Both the position numbers and the translations under genes were made by a program. Shown piece after piece: positions 1 through 10,202 of a DNA stretch of 32,727 nucleotides. The first letter of the stretch is position 1. The number at the start of each line of letters is the position of its first letter. The notes under the pieces were generated by a model. That model was not told the DNA's origin. It searched no databases and worked only from the letters and a program-made list of their open reading frames with translations. Source of the DNA: Deltaproteobacteria bacterium (lineage in GTDB: Bacteria; Desulfobacterota; JADFXK01); the NCBI GenBank assembly GCA_015233625.1, contig JADFXK010000006.1, forward strand, positions 522-33,248, read 5' to 3'.

Positions 1-2
1 TC

Positions 3-356
3 AACACCTTAGAAACGACGATTATTGCGGCTAAAGGAGATAATTCTTTATTTCCCAATCACTTACCGATAAACATCCGAATCGAAGCCGCCCGCGTTTC
101 ACTCCAAAAGGCTTCGCCGGAAAATATCACCCAATTAGACAGACTATCCCCGGATTGTTCACGTAAAGAGGCCTATGATAAGGACAACTTACCTCCTTTG
201 CGAGAAGCCCGGGCCGCCTTCGAAAAGCAGTATTTTCAAGACGTGATGCAGGTTGCCGCCAGAGATACGGATAAGGCCGCTAAAATATCAGCTATTTCCA
301 GATCCCGTTTGTACGTCTTGCTGAAAAAATACGATATTCCCTACTATCAGCCTTGA
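3..356 (+). CDS. C-terminal fragment of NtrC-family sigma54-dependent response regulator (end of AAA+ region plus Fis-type HTH); 5' end outside window
   Basis: Open frame from nt 3: NTLETTIIAAKGDNSLFPNHLPINIRIEAARVSL...LREARAAFEKQYFQDVMQVAARDTDKAAKISAISRSRLYVLLKKYDIPYYQP*; typical NtrC C-terminal layout ending in an HTH_8/Fis-like helix pair. Confidence 0.8.
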   Translation, partial: NTLETTIIAAKGDNSLFPNHLPINIRIEAARVSLQKASPENITQLDRLSPDCSRKEAYDKDNLPPLREARAAFEKQYFQDVMQVAARDTDKAAKISAISRSRLYVLLKKYDIPYYQP

Positions 357-480
357 GGATGTAACCGATCAGCCATCAGAGGATATCTTTCATCTTAAAT
401 AGTAGCTCAGTGATTTCTCACTATGATCTGATGCGCGTCCAACTATGTTTACACTTTGGATCCTCGAAAAGGAATTTCAT

Positions 481-1107
481 ATGGACGACATAGCAGGAGA
501 TAAATCAGCTAGATCAATTGAACACCAACAATTAACGGATAGAATCCACGAGTTGGAGAAAGTTAAGCAAGATTTTGAAAGGCAGTCATTTGAATACAAT
601 TCTCTGCTGGAGCGATCGCCTGATCCAATTGTGATATATGATGAGTCCGGACAGGCCAGATATATTAATCCCGCTTTTACAACGGAGTTCGGCTTCACCA
701 GGAATGATGTTCTCGGCAAGAGAATTCCCTTTGTGCCGGACGAGGAAAAAGAAAGAACGGCCTGGATCATTCATGAAATTATTAAGGGCCGACAGTTGTC
801 TGGATTTGAGACCAAGAGGCTGACCAAAGATGGCCGCAAAATCGATGTTAGCTTGTCCACCTATCGCTATTATAGCCCCGAAGGAGGGTTTGCCGGTACA
901 ATTGTCATATCCAGGGATATAACAGAACACAAAAAGATGGAGAAAGAATTAAGGAATGAAATAGCCAAACGAAAACAGGTTGAAGCAGAGTTGAGAACGG
1001 CGCATGATGAGCTAAAAACTTTGCTTGACGATCGGACGGCAAGAATTATGAAGGCCAGTGAATTGATGAAAAGGAGCGCCGAACGTTTGAAAAAGGGCTT
1101 AGAGTAG
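481..1107 (+). CDS. PAS-domain (S-box) protein with coiled-coil tail and no visible kinase or output domain
   Basis: PAS core SPDPIVIYDESGQARYINPAFTTEFGFTRNDVLG...GTIVISRDITEHKKMEKEL; ATG 481 preceded by AAAAGGA; the ORF-track start at 445 is an alternative. Confidence 0.75.
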   Translation: MDDIAGDKSARSIEHQQLTDRIHELEKVKQDFERQSFEYNSLLERSPDPIVIYDESGQARYINPAFTTEFGFTRNDVLGKRIPFVPDEEKERTAWIIHEIIKGRQLSGFETKRLTKDGRKIDVSLSTYRYYSPEGGFAGTIVISRDITEHKKMEKELRNEIAKRKQVEAELRTAHDELKTLLDDRTARIMKASELMKRSAERLKKGLE

Positions 1108-1639
1108 CCACGGAAAAAGTTTCTTGGCGTGGTTGAGAACAATTCTGGTCAGGCTTGACTCCAGCCAAATTAATATCCTCATTCATCCTCCAGGCAAAGA
1201 CTCCCCTTTCCTCTTTTGAAGAATCATTCTTTCTTTCAAGACTGCCTCAGGAAGCCCTCAAGTTTCGCCCCGGTCACCCGCCCGTTTGCCTAACAAATTG
1301 AAATTTAAACAATATATACCTCACGCTTTAGACCTGACCAAACAAGATATCATCTCCGTTTTCCATCCTTAGGCCCGCGCCCCGGATAACGGTTCGGTCC
1401 GCCCCGGTCTGATTTTACCAGGCACCCATCCCCATCCTCAAGACATAATTCAACTAACTCTTTTCTGCCCGGCCACCCGGGTAATTGGCACGTTTGTTGA
1501 TACAGAAACAGTCAGCCAGGTCTGCTGGACCTCATGTGAATTATAGCACTTGAATCAATACATCAAAAACTAACTGGTAGAAGCGCCACCTGGCTCCTGT
1601 CATTAAGCCCAATCGTACCGGTTGAAAGGAGAAGCGAAT

Positions 1640-2053
1640 ATGAATCTGTTATTCTACGCCAAGACTGATGACGGCCTTGCGGGACGGCTCCGGTCAGAGA
1701 TTGAAGCTCTGGTCCCCAAGTCAGACCTCGAGATTTGTCGGACCATGGACGGCATGTCCCTCCGGCTTCGTCAACCCCTTAAGGACATGACACTCGGCAT
1801 CGTGTTTACCGACAGTAAAGAAGACTTGTTGGGGTTGTTGCTGATTCGTGATCTTCTCCTGGATATCAAAATGATCCTTATTCTCCCTGACAGAGACGAG
1901 AATACTGTGGCGGTCGGACATGCCTTGTATCCGCGCTTCATGAGTTACGCGGATGGCGATCTTCAAGATGTCGTGGAGGTGATCAGGAAATGCCTGGCCA
2001 TCAGTGCCCGAAATGGACAACCGCAATATTACGGTTATGCCGCCATGGGCTGA
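1640..2053 (+). CDS. Receiver-like (probably degenerate) small protein
   Basis: ATG 1640 preceded by GAAAGGAGAAG; alternating hydrophobic strands/helices (LGIVFTDSKEDLLGLLLIRDLLLDIKMILILPDRDENTVAVGHAL) resemble a CheY-like fold, but the canonical phospho-acceptor motif is not evident. Confidence 0.5.
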   Translation: MNLLFYAKTDDGLAGRLRSEIEALVPKSDLEICRTMDGMSLRLRQPLKDMTLGIVFTDSKEDLLGLLLIRDLLLDIKMILILPDRDENTVAVGHALYPRFMSYADGDLQDVVEVIRKCLAISARNGQPQYYGYAAMG

Positions 2054-2296
2054 AATTATTTCATGCCGCCAGGATTGCCTTGCAGTTCAAAGCGGAGGCA
2101 AGACGGCCGGCACCTTGTCTCAGACCTGCAGGCACCCAAATCTATTAACATATCTAAATATTTTGAGGACTAATGACCACCACTGACATCCTTCGGGTGG
2201 GTGGGATGGTCATTTCTTAACCGGAGTTCGGTGAGTACGCCGGGCGATTAGTGCCAAGGGCCATGATTCAATCCGCAGATGGCGCAATTCGCACAA

Positions 2297-2455
2297 ATGA
2301 ACAAATACAAAGTGCTTGAATCCAGGCCTCGATCGGCCAAAGTTCAACAAATGATCGGATGGCCTGTGGGTCTCCTTTATCTGCTTGAACGGCGAAATCA
2401 GCGGATATATTTCTTTCTCTCAATTAATGAGACTCATCTAGGTCAGATTTATTAA
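2297..2455 (+). CDS. Possible 52-aa small ORF abutting the chemotaxis receptor GTG start
   Basis: ATG 2297 to TAA 2453-2455 (MNKYKVLESRPRSAKVQQMIGWPVGLLYLLERRNQRIYFFLSINETHLGQIY); no clear SD, no recognised family. Confidence 0.15.
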   Translation: MNKYKVLESRPRSAKVQQMIGWPVGLLYLLERRNQRIYFFLSINETHLGQIY

Positions 2456-4480
2456 GTGTCCAACAACGGGAGTCTTCCAATGTATAATCCGAAATTAGGG
2501 GTAAAAATCGGAGGAGCTTTTAGCGCCTTTATCGTGGTCGCCTGCGTCCTGGGCGGCGTGGCAGTGTGGCATATGGGTCGGGTCGAAAATAGCTCCGAAA
2601 AGCTGTCTAAAGAATTCGTCCCGGAGGTGGCCATCGCCAACAACCTGGAGAGATCCGCCCACTCGACCATGCTGGCCATGCGGGGCTATTCCATGAGCGA
2701 GAATGAAAGCTATCTGGCCGAGACCAAAAAAAACCTGACTCTGGTCAAGCAATACCTGGTGGAAGCCACAGACCTGGTCGACAAGTCGCCCCATTTGACC
2801 TTGCTGAGGGAGGCGGTAACGAAAACAAAAGCCAGAGTCGCTGAGTATGAAAAAATGGTCGCAGAAACCGTGACCAGAAATCAGGAATTAGCCCATATCA
2901 GAATAACCCTTGACCGGGCGGCCGCCGCTTACTTGCAAAACTGCAGTGAATTCTCGACCAGCCAATACGAGACCATGAGAAAGGAGATCGACGAAGGTGC
3001 GACCAAAGGCATGTTGGAGCAGCGGTTGGATAAAATAATTCTGGCCAACGACATCACCGGCCTGATCAATAAGGCTCAAGTGGCCAATTTTAGGGCTCAA
3101 GCTCTGAGCGATCCGAAGTTGATCCAAGAAGCCGCAAAGACTTCGGACAGCATCGAACAAAAACTCCGCGACCTCAAGTCCATCACCCGGCAGGAAATCA
3201 ACCTCCGGGAGATCGAGGAGAGCCTTCAGGCAGGCCGCGCTTACAAAGACGCCCTGACCAACCTGATCCATAACTGGTCGGCTCAACAAGAACTTAACAA
3301 AAAGCGGGCTGCCGTGGCCATGGACGTTCTTGACGCGGCCAAAGCCATGGCTGAAAAAGGCATGGATGAAACTCTGACGATCTCATCAGACGCCACCTCG
3401 GCCCTGTCTCTGACTTCCCGGATGATGGTCGTCGGACTCCCCGTGGCCGCAGTGCTGGGCCTGGTGATCGCCCTGATCATTACCTTGAGTATTACCAAAC
3501 CCATCAACCGGATAATTGTCGGGCTAAATGAGGCGGCCAACCAGGTCGCCTCGGCGTCCGTCCAGGTCTCCACGGCCAGTCATTCTCTGGCTGAGGGCGC
3601 CTCGCAGCAGTCAGCTTCCATCGAAGAAACATCATCGGGCATGGAAGAAATGTCGGCCATGATTAAACGGAACGCCGACAGCGCCAATGAAGCCGATAAG
3701 CTGATGCAAGCGGCCGGAAAAATTGTGGCCACGGCCAACAATTCCATGAACCAGTTGACCCAGTCCATGACCGAGATCACCCGGTCCAGCGAACAGACGG
3801 TCCGGATTATCAAAACCATTGACGAGATTGCCTTCCAAACCAATTTGCTGGCCTTGAATGCCGCCGTGGAAGCGGCCCGGGCGGGTGAGGCGGGAGCCGG
3901 ATTTGCCGTGGTGGCCCAAGAAGTCCGGAGCCTGGCCCGCAGGGCGGCCGAAGCAGCCAATAACACCGCTGAGATGATTGAAGACACCACCAGGAAGGTC
4001 AAAGAGGGGTCGGAGTTATTATACGAAACCAATGATGCCTTTAGCCAGGTGGCCAGGAGCGCTGATCGGGTGGCGGAATTGATCAGTGAAATAGCCGTGG
4101 CTTCCGCGGAGCAGGCTCAAGGAATCGATCAAGTTAACGTGGCCATCGGGGAAATGGAAAAAGTGACTCAGCAGACGGCTTCCCATGCCGAACCATCGGC
4201 TTCCGCCTCGGATCAATTGCACGATCAGGCGGTGGAAATGAAGGATTTTGTAACCCAGATGACGGTCTTGGTGGGCGGCCGTCGGAATAACGGGGGGCAA
4301 AAGACTGAATCAAGCCATAACCGACCGTCACTCCAGATCATTAAACCCAATCAGCCGCTCCAAACGGCCGAGGCCGAGGTTAACCGCAACCGTTGCGAAC
4401 AGCCGATCTCGGCAGCCCGAACCGGAGCCATCCGACCAGCCGAAATTATTCCCCTGGACGGCGACTTCAGTGAGTTCTAA
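2456..4480 (+). CDS. Methyl-accepting chemotaxis protein with helical-bundle (HBM-like) periplasmic sensor, HAMP-like region and MCP signalling domain
   Basis: N-terminal TM ([20 protein letters not shown]), second TM ([24 protein letters not shown]), hairpin tip [47 protein letters not shown]-terminus [14 protein letters not shown] 2480 is an alternative start. Confidence 0.92.
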   Translation: MSNNGSLPMYNPKLGVKIGGAFSAFIVVACVLGGVAVWHMGRVENSSEKLSKEFVPEVAIANNLERSAHSTMLAMRGYSMSENESYLAETKKNLTLVKQYLVEATDLVDKSPHLTLLREAVTKTKARVAEYEKMVAETVTRNQELAHIRITLDRAAAAYLQNCSEFSTSQYETMRKEIDEGATKGMLEQRLDKIILANDITGLINKAQVANFRAQALSDPKLIQEAAKTSDSIEQKLRDLKSITRQEINLREIEESLQAGRAYKDALTNLIHNWSAQQELNKKRAAVAMDVLDAAKAMAEKGMDETLTISSDATSALSLTSRMMVVGLPVAAVLGLVIALIITLSITKPINRIIVGLNEAANQVASASVQVSTASHSLAEGASQQSASIEETSSGMEEMSAMIKRNADSANEADKLMQAAGKIVATANNSMNQLTQSMTEITRSSEQTVRIIKTIDEIAFQTNLLALNAAVEAARAGEAGAGFAVVAQEVRSLARRAAEAANNTAEMIEDTTRKVKEGSELLYETNDAFSQVARSADRVAELISEIAVASAEQAQGIDQVNVAIGEMEKVTQQTASHAEPSASASDQLHDQAVEMKDFVTQMTVLVGGRRNNGGQKTESSHNRPSLQIIKPNQPLQTAEAEVNRNRCEQPISAARTGAIRPAEIIPLDGDFSEF

Positions 4481-4493
4481 CCGCGGCAGGCGA

Positions 4494-7265
4494 TCAGTCC
4501 ACCACCGGTTCGCGCATGATCAGATCGACAGCTTCGGCCGCGGTGGCCGCCAGGGCCGGGTGGGTGTCCCTAAGCGAGGCCACCTGTCGCAGGTTATCCG
4601 CCGTCCGAAAAATGAGCATGGCCAGGTCACCTTCATCGATCCCGGCCAGGGCCAGGGTGTCTTCCCAGGAGGTGTTGGACGCCCAGGCATACATGGTCGC
4701 GGCCGGCCAATACTGAATGGCCGGACCAGGAAAACCGGCTTCCTTCATCCGTTGGTGGAGCGGCTGAATTGAGCTGACCATCCTGGTGAAGGCCGGAACC
4801 AGCAAGTCTTCTCTAAATCCTTTGCCCAGAGGCACAGCCATCTCCGGGCCCCGGTCTCCCACAAATGGAGCAATCAGCCCGGCCAATAGAGCCGGATTTT
4901 TCTGGGGTAAGGTATTCCGGCGGATGAGTTCCGCAATTAACAGCGGCTGGTCCAATCGTAACCGACAGGCCCAGACGCCGTCGAAAGTCAGGTTATCCTC
5001 GTCATCCACGAAGCCCTCGGCCTTAAGAAAATTCAGATGCCGGAGAAAACTGTGCCATAAAAAATTCTCTTTGAGATCGAACTGCCGACGATAATAGGAA
5101 ATTCTGGCGATAGTCCGTCGGATGGCCTTGTCCTGGCCCAGCAAACACTGATCGATTAAGGCGCATTCGTGGCATTGATGTTTTTCCAATTCGGCCTGCT
5201 TCTGAGTCAGGCCGTTCCTGGCTTTCAGGGCCTCCTCCGGGGACCAGCCGCGGGCGGCCAGGGCGCCCAGGTGCTTCAATGACTGCCCCTCCAGCAGTCG
5301 GTCCACGTCTTTGGCTCCAGGCGATTTGGGCAGCGGCAGCGTCAAATCATAGATCACAGAAATCATGGGACCTTTTACTCTAGTTGCCCGTCGCCGGGCA
5401 GGTACGTCCTTGTCCTCTTCGGAATACAGTCTGACCGCCTTAAAAATCAGTTCTCCTTGAACTGGAGCATGATAATCCTCCAAGATGCAATATTTCCGTC
5501 GTCCTTTGGTCTCAACCACTTGCCCCGCGGTGATGAACCTGATGGCCGGATGATGGGTTTCGATCCGGCTCAACTGGCCGGCCAATTCAGCCGCGTCCTC
5601 GGCCAGGCGCTCTCTTTCGGCCATCCTGATCAGGACTTCCTCCGCAGACCCGCAGTTTCCCCCTTCCAGTAAGGCAGACAAAGCGGCCGTCAGGTTTTGC
5701 AACCGCCGCTTGTCCTCCTCAAAGCTATCCCGCCGTTGAAAGGTAGAAAAAGAAAGTACGAACAAATCTTTAATTTCGGCCGGGGTCATGGACAGGAGAA
5801 GGTTTAGAACCATCGAAAAATTGATTTTGATTTGGCTGGTTAAAGGTTCAGAGGGACTTTGAAGCAACACTTCGAGGTAAATCGGATCCAGAAATGGATT
5901 TCCCACCAACAAAGCGAAACCAATCTTATCCATCCCGCGCCTACCGGCCCGACCGGTCATCTGGTGCAGATCCGTGGCCGAGAGATTGACAAACTCATGG
6001 CCGTTAAACCGGTCGCTTTGCATCAGGACCACGGTTCGAGCCGGAAAATTTACACCTGCGGCCACGGTGGAAGTGGAGAATATGGCCTCTAAGAGTCCTT
6101 CCTTCATCAGGGTCTCGATAAACAACTTCCAAAGGGGCAATTGCCCGCCATGATGGGCGCCGGTTCTGGTTTTCATGAGCTGTTTGTATTGCGGGTTTTC
6201 AGCCAGGTAGGGATATTGCTCGGTCAAGCCTCTGATTCGGTCGAAGAATGTCTTAGCCGTACTTCGACACAGCCGCTGATCAACTCTCTGGCAGGATTTA
6301 ACGGCTTCGTTACATTCCTTTCGGGATTTCAGGAAGAAAATGGCCGGGAGGAGAGTGAACTCCCGCAACAGGCTGATGATCTTGGGATAAGGTGGAATCC
6401 GCTTAAGTCCGCCCGACCAGCGCTGTCGCTTGTTGGACCATTGCTCAAGTATCTTCGGCGCCAGGTCGTCCCCTTTTCTTAAAGAAGTGACCTCGCCGTG
6501 GGGAAATAAGTAAATAGCGTGGAGCGGGACGGGTCTGTCTTTGTCCAAAACCGTCTGGCAGGTTGTGCCGCGGATATGTTGGAGCCAGGAAGCTATTTCG
6601 GTGGCGTTTTCTATGGTGGCGGACAGGAGCAGCAGCTTAACCCGACTGGGCAGGTAGATCATGACCTCTTCCCAGACCACACCCCGGTCCTGATCCCCCA
6701 GGAAATGGGCTTCGTCCAAGATGACCAGGTCCGCTCCCAGGTTCGTCCCCTGGTACATCACGTCATAGAGTTGGTTTCGCAATATCTCGGTCGTGCCCAC
6801 AATCACCGGGGCAACCGGGTTTTCCTTGCGATCACCCGTGACTATGCCGACTTGTTCCGGCCCGAATAGTTCGCAAAAATGGGCATAGATGGAGTTTGAC
6901 AGAGCTTTCAAAGGAGAGGCGTACCAGGCTCGCTGTTTTTCTTGGAGGATCCTGGAGATAGCCTGTTCGGCAATCCAGGTTTTACCCGAGCCCGTCGGCG
7001 CCGAGACCAAAACATCACCATATTCAACTTTGTCCAGTGCTTCTAATTGAAACGGGTCCGGTTTGAAGTTTGCTTTATCAGGTGTGCCAATCTCTTTAAA
7101 TATCTTTAGCAGTTCTTCAGGGACATCGGCCTGGAATGGTAAATCATTCCCCAGGCACTTATCATACTTATTTTTTTTCGCCTTGGCGTCGACCGGTTGA
7201 TCCTTTTTCTTTTGACGGCGGGCGTTCTTGATCTTGGCCAGAATATGATGCGGAATAGGGGCCAT
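4494..7265 (-). CDS. Ski2/Mtr4-like DEAH-box helicase
   Basis: Walker A APTGSGKTW, DEAHFLGD, SAT motif LLLSATIENA, QMTGRAGRRGMD motif VI, DSHCT-like C-terminus ending AAEAVDLIMREPVVD; internal CHECALIDQC cluster. Confidence 0.88.
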   Translation of the reverse strand: MAPIPHHILAKIKNARRQKKKDQPVDAKAKKNKYDKCLGNDLPFQADVPEELLKIFKEIGTPDKANFKPDPFQLEALDKVEYGDVLVSAPTGSGKTWIAEQAISRILQEKQRAWYASPLKALSNSIYAHFCELFGPEQVGIVTGDRKENPVAPVIVGTTEILRNQLYDVMYQGTNLGADLVILDEAHFLGDQDRGVVWEEVMIYLPSRVKLLLLSATIENATEIASWLQHIRGTTCQTVLDKDRPVPLHAIYLFPHGEVTSLRKGDDLAPKILEQWSNKRQRWSGGLKRIPPYPKIISLLREFTLLPAIFFLKSRKECNEAVKSCQRVDQRLCRSTAKTFFDRIRGLTEQYPYLAENPQYKQLMKTRTGAHHGGQLPLWKLFIETLMKEGLLEAIFSTSTVAAGVNFPARTVVLMQSDRFNGHEFVNLSATDLHQMTGRAGRRGMDKIGFALLVGNPFLDPIYLEVLLQSPSEPLTSQIKINFSMVLNLLLSMTPAEIKDLFVLSFSTFQRRDSFEEDKRRLQNLTAALSALLEGGNCGSAEEVLIRMAERERLAEDAAELAGQLSRIETHHPAIRFITAGQVVETKGRRKYCILEDYHAPVQGELIFKAVRLYSEEDKDVPARRRATRVKGPMISVIYDLTLPLPKSPGAKDVDRLLEGQSLKHLGALAARGWSPEEALKARNGLTQKQAELEKHQCHECALIDQCLLGQDKAIRRTIARISYYRRQFDLKENFLWHSFLRHLNFLKAEGFVDDEDNLTFDGVWACRLRLDQPLLIAELIRRNTLPQKNPALLAGLIAPFVGDRGPEMAVPLGKGFREDLLVPAFTRMVSSIQPLHQRMKEAGFPGPAIQYWPAATMYAWASNTSWEDTLALAGIDEGDLAMLIFRTADNLRQVASLRDTHPALAATAAEAVDLIMREPVVD

Positions 7266-7284
7266 CGCCTCTCTTTCCTTTTCA

Positions 7285-7695
7285 TTAGGGGTTATCGGAT
7301 TTAGCTTGCTCTAGTAGATGCAACAGCCGTTGCTCCACCAGGGCGGGATCCAGGCCCCTAAGCAGAATTACCTTTTCTCGTGACTTAAATCCCCTAACAA
7401 CTTCAACCGAGGACTTGGCCACCCCGAGCTGTTTGGCCAAAAATTCTCCCAAAAGCCTATTGGCCAACCCCTCGGCCGGCGGCGCAGTCACCCTGACCTG
7501 GAGGACATTATTCCTGATCCCTTCAATGCCGTTCCGTGAGGCCTTGGGAGAGACCCGAACCGACAGAAGAGCTCCTTCCGATGAAGCCGTGATTCTCATA
7601 AAGCCATCCGTCCCGTCAGAGCTGTGAAGACTGGTCCGGATAGCCGGTTCAGCCTGCGTAGTTGTCGCTTTAGTATCATAATAGCCCAGACTCAA
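7285..7695 (-). CDS. DUF167 / YggU-family protein
   Basis: LLSVRVSPKASRNGIEGIRNNVLQVRVTAPPAEGLANRLLGEFLAKQLGVAKSSVEVVRGFKSREKVI; true start may be the internal Met of MRITASSEG. Confidence 0.85.
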   Translation of the reverse strand: MSLGYYDTKATTTQAEPAIRTSLHSSDGTDGFMRITASSEGALLSVRVSPKASRNGIEGIRNNVLQVRVTAPPAEGLANRLLGEFLAKQLGVAKSSVEVVRGFKSREKVILLRGLDPALVEQRLLHLLEQAKSDNP

Positions 7696-7708
7696 TTATA
7701 GTGGAAGC

Positions 7709-7733
7709 CAAAAAAAGAGCCGCCTAAGGCGAC
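7709..7733 (-). terminator. Rho-independent terminator downstream of pgsA
   Basis: Minus strand GTCGCC-TTA-GGCGGC then TCTTTTTTT; 6-bp stem (one G-T pair), 3-nt loop, U-tract. Confidence 0.7.
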
Positions 7734-7956
7734 CCAAGAAATGTAACTGTTAACCTGTTGTTATGAAGGTGAATATATTTCAGAGTCAATATTAACTTCT
7801 CTTTTCCCGCATAGGTTAAATTAAGAAAACCAGAGCGACGGCCCAGCCACAGATGCGATCCCAATGCTGTTGAATCAAGAATGCAGCCTGACCATCCTCG
7901 GTCGTGATAAGATTCCTCACTTCCCTGCGGATGATCCACGGAGGCGGTCAAAAAAA

Positions 7957-8541
7957 CTAATTTCGACCGGTAGTCGGGTGGAACAATGACAGAAAGGCTA
8001 TAAAGTAGCTGACACCGGACCAGACCGTCAAGACAAAGGCGACGATAAACAGGATCATCCCGTAAAAATGAAAATGTAAATAGAAATATTGGTAATGCAC
8101 CATCAACGCGGCAGTGGCGGCGGTTTGAGCCAGCATCTTGGCCTTACCCAGGCTTTCAGCTTGAATCACGATGCCCTCAACCGCGGCGATGCCCCTTAGA
8201 CCGGTGACCGACATTTCACGGGCAATGATCACAAATACGGCCCAGGCCGGCACCCGGCCCAGCGGGATGAGCATAATCAAACCGGCCGAGACAAGCAGTT
8301 TATCCGCCAGGGGGTCTAACAACTTACCTAGCTTGGTCACGATATTCCGCCGCCTGGCCAGGTATCCGTCCAATACGTCCGTTCCCGCGCCGACAATAAA
8401 AAAGATGGCTGCCAAAAAATTAGGCAGCTTGCCCGGTGACTGAAGACAGACAATAACCAGGGGAATACTAAGTATCCGGCACATGGTCACGCAATTGGCG
8501 ATATTCCAGTTGCTGACCCGTTTGAGTTTTCCTTCCGACAC
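7957..8541 (-). CDS. pgsA: CDP-diacylglycerol-glycerol-3-phosphate 3-phosphatidyltransferase
   Basis: CDP-alcohol phosphatidyltransferase signature DVLDGYLARRRNIVTKLGKLLDPLADK; multiple TM segments. Confidence 0.92.
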   Translation of the reverse strand: MSEGKLKRVSNWNIANCVTMCRILSIPLVIVCLQSPGKLPNFLAAIFFIVGAGTDVLDGYLARRRNIVTKLGKLLDPLADKLLVSAGLIMLIPLGRVPAWAVFVIIAREMSVTGLRGIAAVEGIVIQAESLGKAKMLAQTAATAALMVHYQYFYLHFHFYGMILFIVAFVLTVWSGVSYFIAFLSLFHPTTGRN

Positions 8542-8566
8542 AGCTTCCCCTGGGAGAAATAGGTAA

Positions 8567-9274
8567 TTATTTGGCGGCGACTTGTCTAAAAGCCGAATTG
8601 TTGGACTTGTAACTCTGGTAGTATCCCAACACTCTTCTCACGTAATCCTGTGTTTCGGCGTAAGGGGGGATGGAGTAATTATATTGGACGACCCGTTCCG
8701 GTCCGGCGTTATACGCCGCCAGGGCCAGTTTTATGTCATTACTAAATTGGAAAATCAGCCCCTTAAGATAGCGAGCGCCACCGAAAATGTTTTCCGTGGG
8801 GTCAAAAGTGTTTAAGACCTTCATCTCCGTCGCCGTTTGCGGCATCAACTGCATTAACCCCCTGGCCCCTTTAGGTGAGACAGCCTGATGGTTAAAGCCT
8901 GATTCCGCCTTGACTACGGCTTTGACCAGAGCCGGGTCCAGGTCATGATAGGCCGCCGCGGAGAGGATGACATCATCAAACTTATTGGAATCGTGTGATG
9001 TTCTTATCGCCGGATAGTAGGTGGTCGGAGCGCCGCGCACATACAGCCGGTACTTGGGAGATACGGGGACGTTGGAAAAGTGCATAACGCCAGAGGCATC
9101 CACGTACTTGTAGATTTCTCCCCAGACCGGAGATGTACCCAACACTACGACCGCCAGGGTGACAAATCCTAACCCGGTTATCCTGTGGAAAATATTCCAC
9201 CCAGGTCTCTTAGCCTGCGAATGCATTCGATCAGCGTGATGGAGCTTCATATAGATTACCCAGAATGAGTTCAC
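8567..9274 (-). CDS. Lytic transglycosylase (SLT domain) with N-terminal DUF4124-like segment
   Basis: GEIYKYVDASGVMHFSNVP; VKAVVKAESGFNHQAVSPKGARGLMQLMPQTATEMKV...GARYLKGLIFQFSNDIKLALAAYNAGPERV. Confidence 0.92.
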   Translation of the reverse strand: MNSFWVIYMKLHHADRMHSQAKRPGWNIFHRITGLGFVTLAVVVLGTSPVWGEIYKYVDASGVMHFSNVPVSPKYRLYVRGAPTTYYPAIRTSHDSNKFDDVILSAAAYHDLDPALVKAVVKAESGFNHQAVSPKGARGLMQLMPQTATEMKVLNTFDPTENIFGGARYLKGLIFQFSNDIKLALAAYNAGPERVVQYNYSIPPYAETQDYVRRVLGYYQSYKSNNSAFRQVAAK

Positions 9275-9341
9275 TGCAGAATACCTATGGCGTCGGCAGA
9301 TATTTGATCTAAAATGAAGTGGCCGGCCACGCCAATTGGGG

Positions 9342-9989
9342 TTAGCTTTGAGTTACCTTCTTCCAGTCTTCCAAAAACTTTTGGAGTCCCTTGTCCGTTA
9401 GAGGATGATTGGCCAGCTGGGTAATCACGTTGAATGGAATGGTGGCGATGTGAGCACCCATGGAGGCCGCCTCCAAGACGTGAATAGGGTTACGGACGCT
9501 GGCCACAATGACCTCTGTGTTAAATCCGTAATTCTCATAAATAGTTAATATTTGAGAGACCAGTTCCATTCCCGAAGCGGCAATGTCATCCAGCCGGCCG
9601 ACAAACGGACTAACATAGGTCGCACCGACCTTGGCGGCCAACAACGCCTGCAGCGGGGAAAACACCAGTGTGACGTTGGTCTTGATCCCTTCTTGGGTTA
9701 AAATCTTGGTGGCTTTAAGTCCTTCAATGGTCATGGGGATTTTAACCACGACACACGGCGAGATCTTGGCCAGTTGTCTGGCTTCCGGGACCATGTCCTC
9801 GGCCTGCTGGCTGACGGCCTCAACGCTGATCGGTCCATCCACAATCGAGCAAATCTCTTTAATCAGATCTTGAAACGGTCTTTTCTCTTTAGCCACCAGA
9901 GAAGGGTTGGTGGTCACACCATCGACCAAACCCGTCTTAAGTGCCTCGGTTATTTCTTTGATATTAGCAGTATCGATAAAGAATTTCAT
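9342..9989 (-). CDS. Transaldolase (fructose-6-phosphate aldolase/TalC type)
   Basis: [13 protein letters not shown]...[16 protein letters not shown]...[15 protein letters not shown]...[32 protein letters not shown]. Confidence 0.95.
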   Translation of the reverse strand: MKFFIDTANIKEITEALKTGLVDGVTTNPSLVAKEKRPFQDLIKEICSIVDGPISVEAVSQQAEDMVPEARQLAKISPCVVVKIPMTIEGLKATKILTQEGIKTNVTLVFSPLQALLAAKVGATYVSPFVGRLDDIAASGMELVSQILTIYENYGFNTEVIVASVRNPIHVLEAASMGAHIATIPFNVITQLANHPLTDKGLQKFLEDWKKVTQS

Positions 9990-10202
9990 TCAGAAAGACT
10001 CCTTTAGCGGTTACCTAAACGGCTCGCAGCTCGTAGGTAGATCAGAGTTATTTTAGACCGAGTTTAACAATTTGCAACCAAATTCATTCAACCTGGGCCA
10101 GGTTTTTGTTTTCTTTATCCCGACCACCTCGGATTGTAACAGTCATCAAAAGCGCATGACCGCAGATTCCCAGACACATTTAAGACAGGATCGGGCAGAC
10201 GG

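Noticed and set aside
7724-7951. 75-aa minus-strand ORF between pgsA and DUF167
   Set aside because: No recognisable family, ends inside the predicted terminator; treated as non-coding.
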